DNA from: Fen-1273 sp963837815
Lineage (GTDB): Bacteria; Bacteroidota; Ignavibacteria; UBA10030; UBA6906
Direction: 5' to 3'
DNA: 64,000 bases
Assembly: GCA_963837815.1 (NCBI GenBank)
Contig: CAWIOS010000016.1
Location: forward strand, 310,001 to 374,000
How positions within the stretch are numbered: the stretch's first letter is position 1; every line of letters begins with the position of its first letter. Below, piece by piece: positions 9,841 through 19,236 of the stretch. The notes under the pieces are model-generated. The model saw only the letters and a program-made list of their open reading frames with translations. It had not been told where the DNA came from and ran no database searches. A program made the position numbers and the translations under genes.

Positions 9841-10686
9841 TCAGTTGTCTCCCCTCTGTTCAACGTAATCGAGCAGGCTGTCATAGACTTTCCTGACGAT
9901 GTACGTGGAGAGCCTGGCCATTGTGTTCGGCGTCGATCCCCAGCTTCCCGAAGGCGTATAGAAAACGACAATGTTATCGTCCGGAGCAGGTACCAGGTTC
10001 CTGAATGACCAGGTGATCGTCGAATCCTGAAGCTGGAATGCGTCCGGGTCCGCGGAAAAGTCATCCTGACCGAACGTCAAACCGGCTTTGAGCACCACCG
10101 CGACATCGATAGTCCCGATTGGCCTCTTCCAGACGGCGGCATGGAACAGATCCAGCATGAAGCCGCGCGGGCCGGGGGCAATGGCAACTGTGTCGAGACC
10201 CGGGAGTGAGTCGACATCGGTGAGCGACGTCTCGGCCCAGAATTCAGCTTTCACTCTCCGGCGTTCGCCTGGTGCGAATCGCGCCCGGATCGTAAACCAA
10301 TCGACGTTTCCATCGTGGACGGATCCCGGCGTGACCCGCTCACCTTCGACCCACATTCGGACAGTCAGGATGCCGTTCGATGTCCTGCGGTCAGGCCGGT
10401 CCACGTTATCGTCATGTCCGGTTGAAGGGAGCGCAAACTCCTGTGACAGCGTATCCCCTCCGGTGTTGAGAAAGTCCGCTTCGGAGGAGACAGCCACGGC
10501 GTTGCGGTACACGAAGAGAACGAATCGCTGGCGCTGCAACTGAACGACGCTTTCGCGCCCGGCCGTGACAATCCTGTCGTGAAATGTCGGGATTATCGCG
10601 ATGTACTGCTTTCCCTGGCCAGGCGACGGGGATGCCTGGCATAGTGAGAGGGCCATGAGCCCGAGAGCTCGACGCGAGGAGGTCAT
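9841..10686 (-). CDS. Exported protein of unknown function
   Basis: A 281-residue protein with an N-terminal hydrophobic export signal (MTSSRRALGLMALSLCQASP). The rest looks like beta-rich exported domains, with no motif I recognise and no cysteine-rich or metal-binding cluster. It is convergent with the thioesterase gene, 37 bases away. An earlier in-frame ATG at 10713 would place nine extra residues before the signal. Confidence 0.6.
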   Translation of the reverse strand: MTSSRRALGLMALSLCQASPSPGQGKQYIAIIPTFHDRIVTAGRESVVQLQRQRFVLFVYRNAVAVSSEADFLNTGGDTLSQEFALPSTGHDDNVDRPDRRTSNGILTVRMWVEGERVTPGSVHDGNVDWFTIRARFAPGERRRVKAEFWAETSLTDVDSLPGLDTVAIAPGPRGFMLDLFHAAVWKRPIGTIDVAVVLKAGLTFGQDDFSADPDAFQLQDSTITWSFRNLVPAPDDNIVVFYTPSGSWGSTPNTMARLSTYIVRKVYDSLLDYVEQRGDN

Positions 10687-10871
10687 GTGCATGATGTTTT
10701 TTGATGAGATCAAAATTACCTGTCGCAGGAACGATAATCAACCCGGTTTCGTTCAATTCCCGGAATCCTCGCAAAGAAAAAGACCCTCTTCTGTCTAATT
10801 TGGCCGTTTTTCAATGAGTATCGAATCACTTGTTCAGGCCCGGCTCGCTGTTCCTGGTCTTCAAAATGTGA

Positions 10872-10896
10872 CCCGGAATGGAACTTTCGCTCCGGG
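10872..10896 (+). other. Hairpin upstream of the small CxxC protein gene
   Basis: CCCGGA and TCCGGG form a six-base stem around a 13-base loop, 22 bases before the ATG at 10918. It could be a terminator for an upstream transcript or a leader hairpin; no U tract follows. Nothing else is recognisable between 10687 and 10917. Confidence 0.3.
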
Positions 10897-10917
10897 CTTG
10901 CGTTAAGTAGGTTAGCC

Positions 10918-11256
10918 ATGCGACCGATTCCCCGAAATAGCTTCCGGATATTCTTCCTCGCCGTTTATATTCCGCTCAGCGTTTCAGTGGGGTTTCTCCA
11001 TACCGACGATGTCATTGCCTGCGGGTCGGGCCACCATATCGTCACCAATCAGATCGCCCCGAACCTTGCGAAATCGACGGAAAACGGGATTTGCATGGCC
11101 TGCCTCTTTACCGCGGGACATATTGCGAGTTACGAGCCCTTTGTGCCTGTCCTATCCCCAGACAGGGCAGTTAATTCCGCTCCAACGATCATTGCCCCCG
11201 AATCACCTGCCAAGCCTCACTCGGCCCGCGCACCTCCGGGTTACTCTCTCCAGTAA
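10918..11256 (+). CDS. Small exported Cys/His protein, DUF2946-like, upstream of TonB receptor
   Basis: A 112-residue protein with a hydrophobic N-terminus (residues 10-28). It has a CGSGHH motif near residue 38, a GICMACLF motif near residue 60, and an ending with SARAPP. Small proteins with one CxxC-type site and a terminal RxPP commonly precede TonB-dependent receptors and metal genes (DUF2946-like pattern). I infer a periplasmic metal-handling accessory for the receptor that starts 142 bases downstream. Sequence identity to DUF2946 itself is not proven. Confidence 0.55.
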   Translation: MRPIPRNSFRIFFLAVYIPLSVSVGFLHTDDVIACGSGHHIVTNQIAPNLAKSTENGICMACLFTAGHIASYEPFVPVLSPDRAVNSAPTIIAPESPAKPHSARAPPGYSLQ

Positions 11257-11397
11257 GGAATAAACAACCAAAACTCACCTCACCGAGAGCAGTCTCCGGT
11301 AATCGTACTCCGGATAACGCGTTCAATTGTGCGGTGAGCGACTCATGTGTCTTTGTCTTGCAGATTTCCTTCACGCCGGCCTCAACACAGGAGAGGT

Positions 11398-13821
11398 ATG
11401 ACAAAAAGGATTCGCCGAACTCTGTTTTCTTTCGTGTGCACACTGCTTTTCGCGAGCGTCACGGTTTCCGCGGGTGGAAACCCATCTTCGAAGGCGGCAA
11501 AGGGAGGTGTCCAGGCGAGGATTCTGGTCATAGACGCCGATCAAAAACTCCCGATCGAACTTGCAAACGTTGTCTTGAGACGAAACGGCAGGTTGATCAC
11601 CCAGGACGCAACCAATCCCGCCGGCCTGATACGATTCAGGGATCTTGAACCGGGAAGCTATAATGTGTCCGCCTGGTTCGTCGGGTACAGGACGTACACC
11701 GACTCCATCCTGATAGACGAGTCACATTCGTCCTACACAGTTGCGCTTCACTCTGAGGGAACCGAGGAACAGGAAGTTGTCGTCACCGCAGACAGGGAGC
11801 TTGCGGTTTCACACATCGATCCGAGAACCGGCAACCAGGTATTTGAATCGGAAACGTACCACGCGCCTCCTACTGCCCGGATGACCAACCTGATCCAGGA
11901 GAATCTGATGGGTGTGGCGCGTGCACCGACCGGTGAGGTTCATGTCCGCGGGATGCACGGTGAATTTACATACTACATTGACGGTCTCCCGGTTCCGCTC
12001 GGAGTGTTCGGTGGGCTCAATGAAGTGGTTGACCCCAAAGTGATCGACAGGGCTACTTTTGTGACGGGGGGATTCCCGGCCGAATACGGAGGCCAGATGG
12101 CCGCCATTATCGACCTGAATAACCGTGTTCCCACCGGGAAGTTCCAGCTTGATGCTTCCACGTATGTGGGGAGCTATCTTGTCTTTAACGGGGCCAAACC
12201 GTTCTCACCCGGAGGAGCCTCATCAGGCGTTTCCGCGGGGGATACTCTTGGATCGCGCATCGGGCCGTTTCGAGCACTGAACTCAAACGGCCAGCAGCTT
12301 TCCTTCAGCGACCACATCGGGAATCTGGGGTACTTCATTTCCGGCTCCCGTCAGGAAACCGACAGGCGCATTGACCCGCCTGTTGCCAACCTTTTCCATG
12401 ACCATGGGTTCGATTATTTCCTGTACGGCAAGTTCGACTATGTGCTGAGCGACGTTGATTACCTGACATCCAACGTGAATTACGGCAATACCTATACTCA
12501 AATTCCCTATGATTCCGTCGAACAGGTGGCATCGGACCTCCAGAAAACTACAAACGGGTTTCAAACCCTGTCATACTTCCGGACACTCAATTCGGACATT
12601 GACAGGGAGTCCAATTTTTTCGCCGGTGCGTATGCCCGGGAGGGAGGATTGCAGTATACTCCGGGGTCGATCGATCCCCCGGATTTTCAGTTTGCAGGGG
12701 ATACGGTCCACAAGTATTTGCTCGCGGAAGACAGGAGTTTTACGACAATCGGGATCCGTTCGACGTATGACAGCAGGCTCTCGCATCAGCTGACATACAA
12801 GGTGGGACTGAACATGAGCAGCACAAAAGGTACGGAGAATTTCACATCGCGCGACTCTGTCGGAAATCCCGGACCGTCGATACTGACGGATTTTGCAGGG
12901 TCGGATTTCGGGGTCTTCGGTGAGACGGAATGGCACCCTCTTGAATGGACATCATTCGACGTGGGGATCAGGTATGACCAGCATATTGCCCCGGACGTCG
13001 CACTCCAGAGCCAGGTGAGCCCGCGAATCAAGTGGAACTTCTTCTTCGATGAGTCCAACACGGCGTATCTCTATTTCGGCCGGCTCTTTATGCCGACGAA
13101 CGTCGAAGGCCTGAGGACGATTGCGCTCAACGTCAGTAACACACTGACCCCGACACTTGCGGAACGGGACGCATTCTACGAGGCTGTGTATACGCACGCA
13201 TTTTCCGGAGGATTGCGTGGCAAATTTGCCTCTTTTTACAAATACAGCAGTCCCGGGCTTGACGACCAGACGGTCGGCAATAGCGCCATCAAGACGCCTG
13301 TGAACATTTCAACGGTAAGGACAACGGGGATCGAACTGGGACTTGCATACAACAGTCCCCAGACGCCGTTTTCCGGCTACCTGAACGGCTCTATCATTCA
13401 TGCGTACGGCTCCGGCCCTGTCACAGGGGGATTCCTCGACATCAGCAATGATGGCCCCGCGACGGATTTGGATCACGATCAGAGGCTCTCCGTTGTTGCG
13501 GACGTTAATTATCAGCCCCGTGACTGGTTCGTCAATCTCAAAGCGATCTATGGTTCAGGGCTCACGAACGGGAATCCAAACGGGGTGGCGTACAAGACAG
13601 GACTATTCGATTTCAATACCGCAGCCCACACCACCCCATCCTGGATAGTGAATCTCGGTCTTGGGCACACGCTGCACATGGCGGGGGGTGCGACGTTCGA
13701 GCCATCGCTCTACGTGACTAACCTCCTCAATAACATCCATCTGATCAAGGGAGCGTATTTCAGCGGTGCAAGCTGGGAAGAGCCGCGGAACGTCGTTCTC
13801 CGTTTGGCCGTACATATTTGA
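11398..13821 (+). CDS. TonB-dependent receptor with N-terminal carboxypeptidase-like domain
   Basis: An 807-residue outer-membrane receptor. In order: signal peptide (1-26), carboxypeptidase regulatory-like domain (about 38-110, LANVVLRRNGRLITQDATNPAG and GYRTYTDSILID), plug domain (about 120-260, with TGEVHVRGMHGEFTYYIDG and GGFPAEYGGQMAAIID), then a 22-strand-type barrel to the C-terminus (VVLRLAVHI). It imports an unidentified ligand. Its place next to small Cys-rich proteins and nikR suggests a metal or metal chelate. The ATG at 11398 follows CAGGAGAGGT. Confidence 0.88.
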   Translation: MTKRIRRTLFSFVCTLLFASVTVSAGGNPSSKAAKGGVQARILVIDADQKLPIELANVVLRRNGRLITQDATNPAGLIRFRDLEPGSYNVSAWFVGYRTYTDSILIDESHSSYTVALHSEGTEEQEVVVTADRELAVSHIDPRTGNQVFESETYHAPPTARMTNLIQENLMGVARAPTGEVHVRGMHGEFTYYIDGLPVPLGVFGGLNEVVDPKVIDRATFVTGGFPAEYGGQMAAIIDLNNRVPTGKFQLDASTYVGSYLVFNGAKPFSPGGASSGVSAGDTLGSRIGPFRALNSNGQQLSFSDHIGNLGYFISGSRQETDRRIDPPVANLFHDHGFDYFLYGKFDYVLSDVDYLTSNVNYGNTYTQIPYDSVEQVASDLQKTTNGFQTLSYFRTLNSDIDRESNFFAGAYAREGGLQYTPGSIDPPDFQFAGDTVHKYLLAEDRSFTTIGIRSTYDSRLSHQLTYKVGLNMSSTKGTENFTSRDSVGNPGPSILTDFAGSDFGVFGETEWHPLEWTSFDVGIRYDQHIAPDVALQSQVSPRIKWNFFFDESNTAYLYFGRLFMPTNVEGLRTIALNVSNTLTPTLAERDAFYEAVYTHAFSGGLRGKFASFYKYSSPGLDDQTVGNSAIKTPVNISTVRTTGIELGLAYNSPQTPFSGYLNGSIIHAYGSGPVTGGFLDISNDGPATDLDHDQRLSVVADVNYQPRDWFVNLKAIYGSGLTNGNPNGVAYKTGLFDFNTAAHTTPSWIVNLGLGHTLHMAGGATFEPSLYVTNLLNNIHLIKGAYFSGASWEEPRNVVLRLAVHI

Positions 13822-13980
13822 TCTTCTCCGTTCCGCGCAAGGGAATTGTGTTGACTATGTGAATTTGATGTCGTTCATTGTACGTTGAACGGCGTATTCA
13901 TCGGGACCGGATATGCCCCGGTTTTCATCGCCATTCATGTGAAATGACCCGTTTCCGTTCTTTTTTTTCTCCTTGCTCCG

Positions 13981-14192
13981 GTGAGACGCGTACTTACCAT
14001 GCCATTCCTTCGTTGTCTCACGCTCGCCCGTGCCAGCGATTGCGTCCTCCAACTCTCCTTTAAGCTCAACCAATCTTATATCGCAGAACCCCCTTCGAAA
14101 AGAAGGAAGAACCCGGGAATACCTGCAAGAAGACCGGAAGGGCTTTTTATGCCCCTGAGGTCGTGAACATGACAATGGGGTTTGATTTCTGA
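13981..14192 (+). pseudogene. Small Cys-containing membrane protein, first copy (frameshifted)
   Basis: This is a homologue of the 125-residue protein at 18814. Both begin with GTG and align as MRRVLTMPFLRCLTLA against MRLILTFPLLLCVTLA, followed by ASDCV/LSDCV and NQSYIA/NRSYIA. Here the frame breaks in the C5 run at 14089-14093. With one extra C it continues FEKKEEPGNTC, matching CEKKDVPGNTC in the other copy, and ends at TGA 14190. The second part of the Cys motif and the proline-rich tail are missing. It lies directly upstream of an outer-membrane protein gene, as the second copy does. It is either a degraded gene or one broken by sequencing error. Confidence 0.6.
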
Positions 14193-14241
14193 TCTGTGTG
14201 ACGCTGGGTTTGCACACGAAACTGAGCGCGGGGAGGAATGC

Positions 14242-15204
14242 ATGAAGAAATCGGTACTGGTGGCTGTATTGTCGTTCGTTCTTCAGGTCAGCGCAACCGC
14301 GTGCGAGTATTGCTTTATAAGCGAACATGGATACGTGTTCGACATAAACCGGACGCTGATTCGTCTTGATACGCGGCTCCAGTCATTCTCGGGCCTGACA
14401 AACAGTTCCTCGCTGAATGACGACGTCACAACACAATACGTGACTTCATTTTTCACTCTCAATTACGCGGCGGGACGGTGGGGATACACGCTCGCCGTCC
14501 CGTTTGTCTACCGTTTTCAGAGGAACACATACGTAGGCACCCCTTCACTCCACTACGAGCACGTCGGGCGGGTTGTCTCTACCCTGGACTCCTCGTCACT
14601 GGAAAGCAACACCACACGGGGACTCGGTGATGCGTCAGCGCTCGTCCGCTACGCAGTCATGTCTCTCTCCGGCCAGAAGTTTGCATCGATCTTTCTCCAG
14701 GGAGGAGTCAAGATTCCAACTGGTTCAATCAGCGCACGGGACGCGTTCGGTTACTTAATCCATCCTCACCTGCAGGCCGGGACCGGAACCACAGTCGCAC
14801 TCGTCGGAGCGAGCGGGTCGTATGGGGGATTGAAACAATCGTTTGATGGGAGCGTGCTCGCGGGAGTCCCCGTCCACCATTTCGGCCCCTACCGGGAACC
14901 GGCGTCTCTGAACTATGATGCGACGTTCCGTTTCCGCTGGTTTCCTGAAGATGCGGAGGATGGAGCGATGCTCATCCAGCACATCGGCGTCATCGGCCAG
15001 GTGAGCTCCCATGAGCGGTACAACGGCGCCTATGTCCCGGACTCCGGCGGCCATTATATGTTCTTGAGCGCAGGCCTCTCCTTCATTCCCATTCCCGGTT
15101 TCAACATCGATCTCTTTGCTCAGCTCCCGCTGATCAAAGATCTGAACGGCAACCAGATCAATGAGCAATACCGGCTTGCATCGGGTGTCCAGGTTTCCCT
15201 TTGA
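14242..15204 (+). CDS. Outer-membrane beta-barrel protein with N-terminal CEYC motif
   Basis: A 320-residue protein. The signal peptide ends near residue 22, followed at once by CEYCF and then amphipathic strands typical of transporter-type outer-membrane barrels (FTLNYAAGRWGYTLAVPFVY, FLQGGVKIPTGS, LFAQLPLIKDLNGNQINEQY). It shares its design with the protein at 19237: Cys pair after the signal, [GL]xKxPTGS, and a closing D-[IL]-x-x-x-x-P-L-[IL]-x-x-x-N-G-N-Q segment. I infer a paralogous family linked to metal uptake. A GGGAGGAA site precedes the ATG at 14242. Confidence 0.7.
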   Translation: MKKSVLVAVLSFVLQVSATACEYCFISEHGYVFDINRTLIRLDTRLQSFSGLTNSSSLNDDVTTQYVTSFFTLNYAAGRWGYTLAVPFVYRFQRNTYVGTPSLHYEHVGRVVSTLDSSSLESNTTRGLGDASALVRYAVMSLSGQKFASIFLQGGVKIPTGSISARDAFGYLIHPHLQAGTGTTVALVGASGSYGGLKQSFDGSVLAGVPVHHFGPYREPASLNYDATFRFRWFPEDAEDGAMLIQHIGVIGQVSSHERYNGAYVPDSGGHYMFLSAGLSFIPIPGFNIDLFAQLPLIKDLNGNQINEQYRLASGVQVSL

Positions 15205-15276
15205 GGCAAGACCGCAACAATACTCCGCCCGGGGCACGAAGGTCCTGACGGGGTGGCATTATGGAACCTGGACGCC

Positions 15277-17541
15277 TCAGAAGGAAAATTCCACCTTCAT
15301 CTTCACGCTGAGCGGCGTTCCAGGCGTGAAATGGAGATCGGACACGGGGAGCGCTTCACCCTTCAGACGGGATTCCGTATCGAACTGCGCCTCGTTCCAT
15401 GCGATGTTGAATATGTTCTCTCCGGTAACCTGCACCCGGGTGCGGGAAAAGGTGTACGCGAGCGTGGCGTCAAAGATTGTGTATCCGAGCGCTGTTACCG
15501 AATTGTCTTCGTTGGCCGGCCGGTCGTCAATGTGCCGGAATCTGAGTGACGCCTCGTACCCATCCGGATTCCTGGCGGTCAGGCCCCCGGTGGCCGTGAC
15601 TGTCGGGGCGAGGGGAATGAAATTTTGACCCTCGGGGAGGTCTCTGAATCGGCCTCTCGAAAGTGTGACATCCGCATCGGCGTAGATCCATGAAAGGATC
15701 TGCGCCCGCCCCTCGAAATCGAGTCCCAACCTCCTCGTCCTTCCGCTCGGTTCAGTCGTTCCGTCGTCCCCGTTGTACACAAGCTCGCTTTGAAGATCGA
15801 GACCCCATGCGACCGCGCTGAATGAGTATCCGGAGCCCGGCGTTATCGTGAAGCCCAGCTCCTCACCCCATGCCCGGGGGAGCGTGCGAGCCCCGGGCTG
15901 AGTCACCACCGCACGCGCATCGTTCGAATGAAACCCCCCGCCGAAATCCAGGAAAATGTCCAGGTACCGTTCCGGTGAAAACACGAGATTAGCCTTCGGG
16001 TTGAGAATTGTCTGCTGGACGTATCCTGAAATGTCGGTGTGAGCTGAATCCCTGTTCTGATCCTCCACGTCGAAGAGAAAATAGTCTCCCCGGAGCCCTG
16101 CCTGGAGCCGGAGGAGGGGGCTGAAGTGAAATTCTTCCTGGACGTACATCGACATAGTGCTCTGATGAACGAGCGCATCCACGGTATTGCTGAGCCGCCT
16201 TCTTTGGGTTGTATGCCAGAGCTGGACCGTGGTCTCGTCGGCCCGGAACGCTGATCCGAGAAGTGTCGTCGTCGGAACGCTCCCGGTGCTCCCCTCAAGA
16301 GAGTACTCTCCCCGCGCGCCGAGCACCGTCCGGTCGTCGTCCTGCTCGATTTCGTCTCCGTTCACCGGATCGAATCTGAAGAACGTGAAATCCGAAAAGA
16401 GCTTGAACCGGTAGCGTGAATAATAGACTTGCGTCAGTATCGTGGAGGTATTCTCGGCTGTCCCGGTGTACGTCAGGCTTATGTTTTCCCTCTGCGTTGT
16501 ACCGCCTTCCGAGGGATCGATCGAACCGAACCGGTCGATGAGTCCCTCGGCGACGGCCCTTTCCGGGATCTGCCCGGAGGCGTTCCATCCTGAGCCGAAC
16601 CCCGACATCCAGAGATCCAGGGTACCGTTCTCGCTTACCGTGGTTCGGATTTTGCCGAACATGTTGAACCTGTTAAACGCGCTTGGCGAATCAAAATAGC
16701 CGTCCGTATGGAAGAACTCTGCTGCCATGTATGATGTCGTTGTCGAAGACTGCAGGGGGAGCTGAACCGCTGTTAAATAGCGGTATTCCCCGAATTGTCC
16801 CGCTTCGACGCTGATGAGGTTGGATTCCAACTCGTCCTTTGTAAGGAACCGGGCTGACCCCGCGGTGGCGAAATCTCCGAACTGCGCGAAATACGGTCCT
16901 TTGAATACCTCGATTCCCCTGACGACCTCCGGGATAACAAAATGGAGATCGGCGTACCCCTGGCCGTGACCGTGGCTCACCATGTTGACAGGGAGACCAT
17001 CGACTGAGAGGTTGACGTCCGTGCCGTGGTCGGCGTCGAACCCACGGAGAAATATCTGCTCCGCTTTTCCCCCTCCGGCGTGCTGCGCGATAACGAGCCC
17101 GGGCACCAGTCGGAGCATATCCTGCGCGGACTGGCGGGGACGAAGTTCGAAATCAATTTCCCTGAGCGCCAGGGACGAGGCCGCCGAATATGGCCGTTCC
17201 GCCGTGGTGGTGATTTCTCCGAAATTCAGGACGTCAACCGCGAGCTGGAATGTCACGGAGGAGGTGTCACTGCCGATAACGACCGTGCGGCTTTGCTTCA
17301 TATACCCGACGGATGAGACTGTGATGACGTATGTCCCCGTGGGGACAGCCGTGATGACGAATACTCCGTTAGTATCCACTGAGATTCCCCGTGTTGTCCC
17401 CTGGATTGAGACATTGGCTCCGACGAGAGGCGCTCTGGTCTGTTTGTCCACGACCTTACCCCGGAGGACGCCGTTGTGTGCGTCTACCGGTTGGAAGATA
17501 AACATCAGTAACAAAACCAGAACGCTATTGCGTCGGATCAT
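15277..17541 (-). CDS. TonB-dependent receptor, probably part of a nikR operon
   Basis: A 754-residue receptor. Signal peptide (1-21), carboxypeptidase-like domain (about 24-105, LRGKVVDKQTRAPLVGANV), plug (about 120-250) with IFLRGFDADHGTDVNLSVDG and the His-containing MVSHGHGQGYADLHF, then the barrel ending in MKVEFSF. The histidine-rich plug loop resembles receptors for metals or metal chelates. It lies downstream of the cupin gene (103-base gap) and nikR on the same strand, so nickel or cobalt uptake under NikR control is a reasonable inference, not shown. The ATG at 17541 is chosen for the signal peptide that follows; the frame is open 52 codons further without a signal. Confidence 0.88.
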   Translation of the reverse strand: MIRRNSVLVLLLMFIFQPVDAHNGVLRGKVVDKQTRAPLVGANVSIQGTTRGISVDTNGVFVITAVPTGTYVITVSSVGYMKQSRTVVIGSDTSSVTFQLAVDVLNFGEITTTAERPYSAASSLALREIDFELRPRQSAQDMLRLVPGLVIAQHAGGGKAEQIFLRGFDADHGTDVNLSVDGLPVNMVSHGHGQGYADLHFVIPEVVRGIEVFKGPYFAQFGDFATAGSARFLTKDELESNLISVEAGQFGEYRYLTAVQLPLQSSTTTSYMAAEFFHTDGYFDSPSAFNRFNMFGKIRTTVSENGTLDLWMSGFGSGWNASGQIPERAVAEGLIDRFGSIDPSEGGTTQRENISLTYTGTAENTSTILTQVYYSRYRFKLFSDFTFFRFDPVNGDEIEQDDDRTVLGARGEYSLEGSTGSVPTTTLLGSAFRADETTVQLWHTTQRRRLSNTVDALVHQSTMSMYVQEEFHFSPLLRLQAGLRGDYFLFDVEDQNRDSAHTDISGYVQQTILNPKANLVFSPERYLDIFLDFGGGFHSNDARAVVTQPGARTLPRAWGEELGFTITPGSGYSFSAVAWGLDLQSELVYNGDDGTTEPSGRTRRLGLDFEGRAQILSWIYADADVTLSRGRFRDLPEGQNFIPLAPTVTATGGLTARNPDGYEASLRFRHIDDRPANEDNSVTALGYTIFDATLAYTFSRTRVQVTGENIFNIAWNEAQFDTESRLKGEALPVSDLHFTPGTPLSVKMKVEFSF

Positions 17542-17644
17542 GGTGTTTCCCACCAGATGATTGAGACAGACACGCTTGGGACTGCACACAATTGATTTGC
17601 GGGTCCGAGGGGAGCATACTCGACCATAGCGTGCGAATTCGAGC

Positions 17645-18067
17645 CTATCGTTGTGCCTTTGCCACCAGCCAAATGTAACGGAGCGTGTCGCCTCCATTGT
17701 TGGTCACGTCGTGTTCCGTCAACGGTGGACAATAGGCAATGGTGTATGGTCTGAGCTTGAATGTGGGTCCATCCGTGATTCTCATCTCGCCGGTTCCTGA
17801 AAGCACAATGACGGCTTCCTCATAACTCTTTGTGCTGTGTTTGCCGACCGACTTTGAAGGTGGAAGAACCATGTACCCGGAAAACATGGAGACAGTTTCC
17901 GGGGGACCAGTGAACACATCACTGGATTGGGCAGCCACCTGGTTCAGTTGAATGAGGCGAGGTCCTGGCTCGGGAACGCCCGTTTGTCCTATCGCTGATG
18001 AAACGACTACGATACCGAATACCAGTGCGATCGACGGATTGAAGGTCATCATGGTTTGGGATTTCAT
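17645..18067 (-). CDS. Exported single-domain cupin protein
   Basis: A 140-residue protein with a signal peptide (about 1-27). It carries a cupin barrel: VLPPSKSVGKHSTKSYEEAVIVLSG has a His and a Glu in the metal-site positions, and YCPPLTEHDVTNNGG has the second-motif His. It probably binds a metal or small ligand in the periplasm. It sits between nikR (46-base gap) and the TonB receptor on the same strand. Confidence 0.78.
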   Translation of the reverse strand: MKSQTMMTFNPSIALVFGIVVVSSAIGQTGVPEPGPRLIQLNQVAAQSSDVFTGPPETVSMFSGYMVLPPSKSVGKHSTKSYEEAVIVLSGTGEMRITDGPTFKLRPYTIAYCPPLTEHDVTNNGGDTLRYIWLVAKAQR

Positions 18068-18113
18068 TGAGTGGGTGCCGGAATCACCGATGTTTGTCTG
18101 AACAGGGGACGAC

Positions 18114-18533
18114 CTATGTGTGCATGTGCTCCGCTGAGGTGAGTTGGAATTTGCTGTGATGTATCCCTTTCAGAGTGGATATGTCGGACGCGATCTTGCG
18201 CAACGGGCCCGCCCGGCCCCGCAGAAGGATAACCTCGAGACAGTTATCGTGATCAATGTGAACGTGCGTGGTGGTGATGATGGAATGGTGGTGATCGTGT
18301 TGAATGGCGGTCAAGCGATCTTCCAGATCACGCTTGTGATGGTCGTAAACCAGAGTCAACACGCCGAGCGAAGGCGAGCTGTCATCATGTACTCGATCTT
18401 CATCGAGAAGGGAACGGAGGACGTCCCTGAGCCCCTGTGATCTATTGACAAATCCCCTTTGCCGGTTGAACCGGTCAAAACTTCTGAGAAGATCCTCCTC
18501 GATGGAGACTCCGAATCGGATGAGCTTGTTCAT
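18114..18533 (-). CDS. nikR: Nickel-responsive regulator NikR
   Basis: A 139-residue ribbon-helix-helix regulator. The N-terminal strand and helices are MNKLIRFGVSIEEDLLRSFD and GFVNRSQGLRDVLRSLL. The C-terminal ACT-like domain has the full nickel site at the spacing known from E. coli NikR (His76, His87, His89, Cys95): the first His of HDHHHS, then HVH, then five residues, then Cys in NCLEV. It should repress target promoters when nickel is bound. The downstream cupin and TonB receptor on the same strand are likely targets. A 25-base palindrome lies just upstream (18562-18586). Confidence 0.93.
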   Translation of the reverse strand: MNKLIRFGVSIEEDLLRSFDRFNRQRGFVNRSQGLRDVLRSLLDEDRVHDDSSPSLGVLTLVYDHHKRDLEDRLTAIQHDHHHSIITTTHVHIDHDNCLEVILLRGRAGPLRKIASDISTLKGIHHSKFQLTSAEHMHT

Positions 18534-18561
18534 AGTAGCACCTTTTGAAAGAAAGGTAGCA

Positions 18562-18586
18562 CGTTCTTGCTTAAAGTGCAAGTACG
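18562..18586. promoter_or_regulatory. Candidate operator palindrome between nikR and the divergent Cys-rich gene
   Basis: CGTTCTTGC, seven bases, then GCAAGTACG: nine-base inverted arms with one mismatch, starting 29 bases upstream of the nikR ATG. It is placed to control nikR and possibly the divergent gene at 18814. The arm spacing is shorter than the E. coli NikR operator (GTATGA-N16-TCATAC), so binding by NikR is only a suggestion. Confidence 0.4.
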
Positions 18587-18813
18587 GTCCAACAAAACAG
18601 GAATGCGGGATATCGCTGCTTCAAACGCGAAAAGACATTGACCGACGGAATGCGAAGAACTGAATCTCGCGACCGCTCATCCGATGGAACCATTTGGTTT
18701 TGGCATGTGTTCATCCTTTCATTGCAGGAAGCGGGTACCACCGGATTGTTGATCTTCCCGGTCCGGTAATTCATTCCTGGATATTGTTTCTCATTTCCGC
18801 ACCCCCGGGCCCA

Positions 18814-19191
18814 GTGAGACTCATTCTCACATTTCCACTCCTCCTTTGCGTCACGCTCGCCTGTCTCAGCGATTGTGTCGCGGTAATCGGCTTTTACGTA
18901 AACCGCTCGTATATTGCCACAAATCTCTGCGAGAAGAAGGACGTCCCCGGCAACACCTGCCGGGGTTGTTGCCTCCTGCGCAAGGAGCTTCAGAATGAAG
19001 ACCGGAAAGCACAATCTCCTCCCGCCAGGAATCTGAGGGAATTTGACAATTTTCAGCCGGTCCCGGTACACCCTCCAATCGTGTATTGCCCCCCTCGAAC
19101 CGGGCAGTTGTTATTTGCCTCTCTGAGTTCCCCCATCCCCTTTCCTCCTGGAAGGGACATCGACCATCCACCCGAAGTCTCCTCCCTGTAA
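18814..19191 (+). CDS. Small Cys-rich membrane protein, Bacteroidota family (NLCEKK/CxGCC type)
   Basis: A 125-residue protein. It has an N-terminal hydrophobic helix (residues 3-22), then YVNRSYIATNLCEKKDVPGN and CRGCCLLRKEL. A proline-rich tail ends with HPP. I recall a family of small Bacteroidota membrane proteins with the pattern NxxYIxxxLCExKxxPxxxCxGKCxLxKxL near TonB receptor and metal genes; its function is not established. The GTG at 18814 is chosen because the paralogue at 13981 starts at the same codon with the same first residues. It lies 46 bases before an outer-membrane protein gene. Confidence 0.65.
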   Translation: MRLILTFPLLLCVTLACLSDCVAVIGFYVNRSYIATNLCEKKDVPGNTCRGCCLLRKELQNEDRKAQSPPARNLREFDNFQPVPVHPPIVYCPPRTGQLLFASLSSPIPFPPGRDIDHPPEVSSL

Positions 19192-19236
19192 CGGCGCTGT
19201 CCAGCTGTTCACTCAACTCACAGGAAGGAGTACGTC

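Noticed and set aside
14100..14140. Resemblance to the 3' box of a cobalamin riboswitch (CCCGGGAATACCTGC)
   Set aside because: The upstream core needed for a cobalamin riboswitch is missing, and the same bases are explained as the coding sequence of PGNTC, conserved in the copy at 18814.
13855..14328. Minus-strand frames at 13855-14328 and 18571-19071 that share similar peptides
   Set aside because: The shared peptides are the antisense reading of the conserved small Cys-rich gene on the plus strand, which has a better family match.
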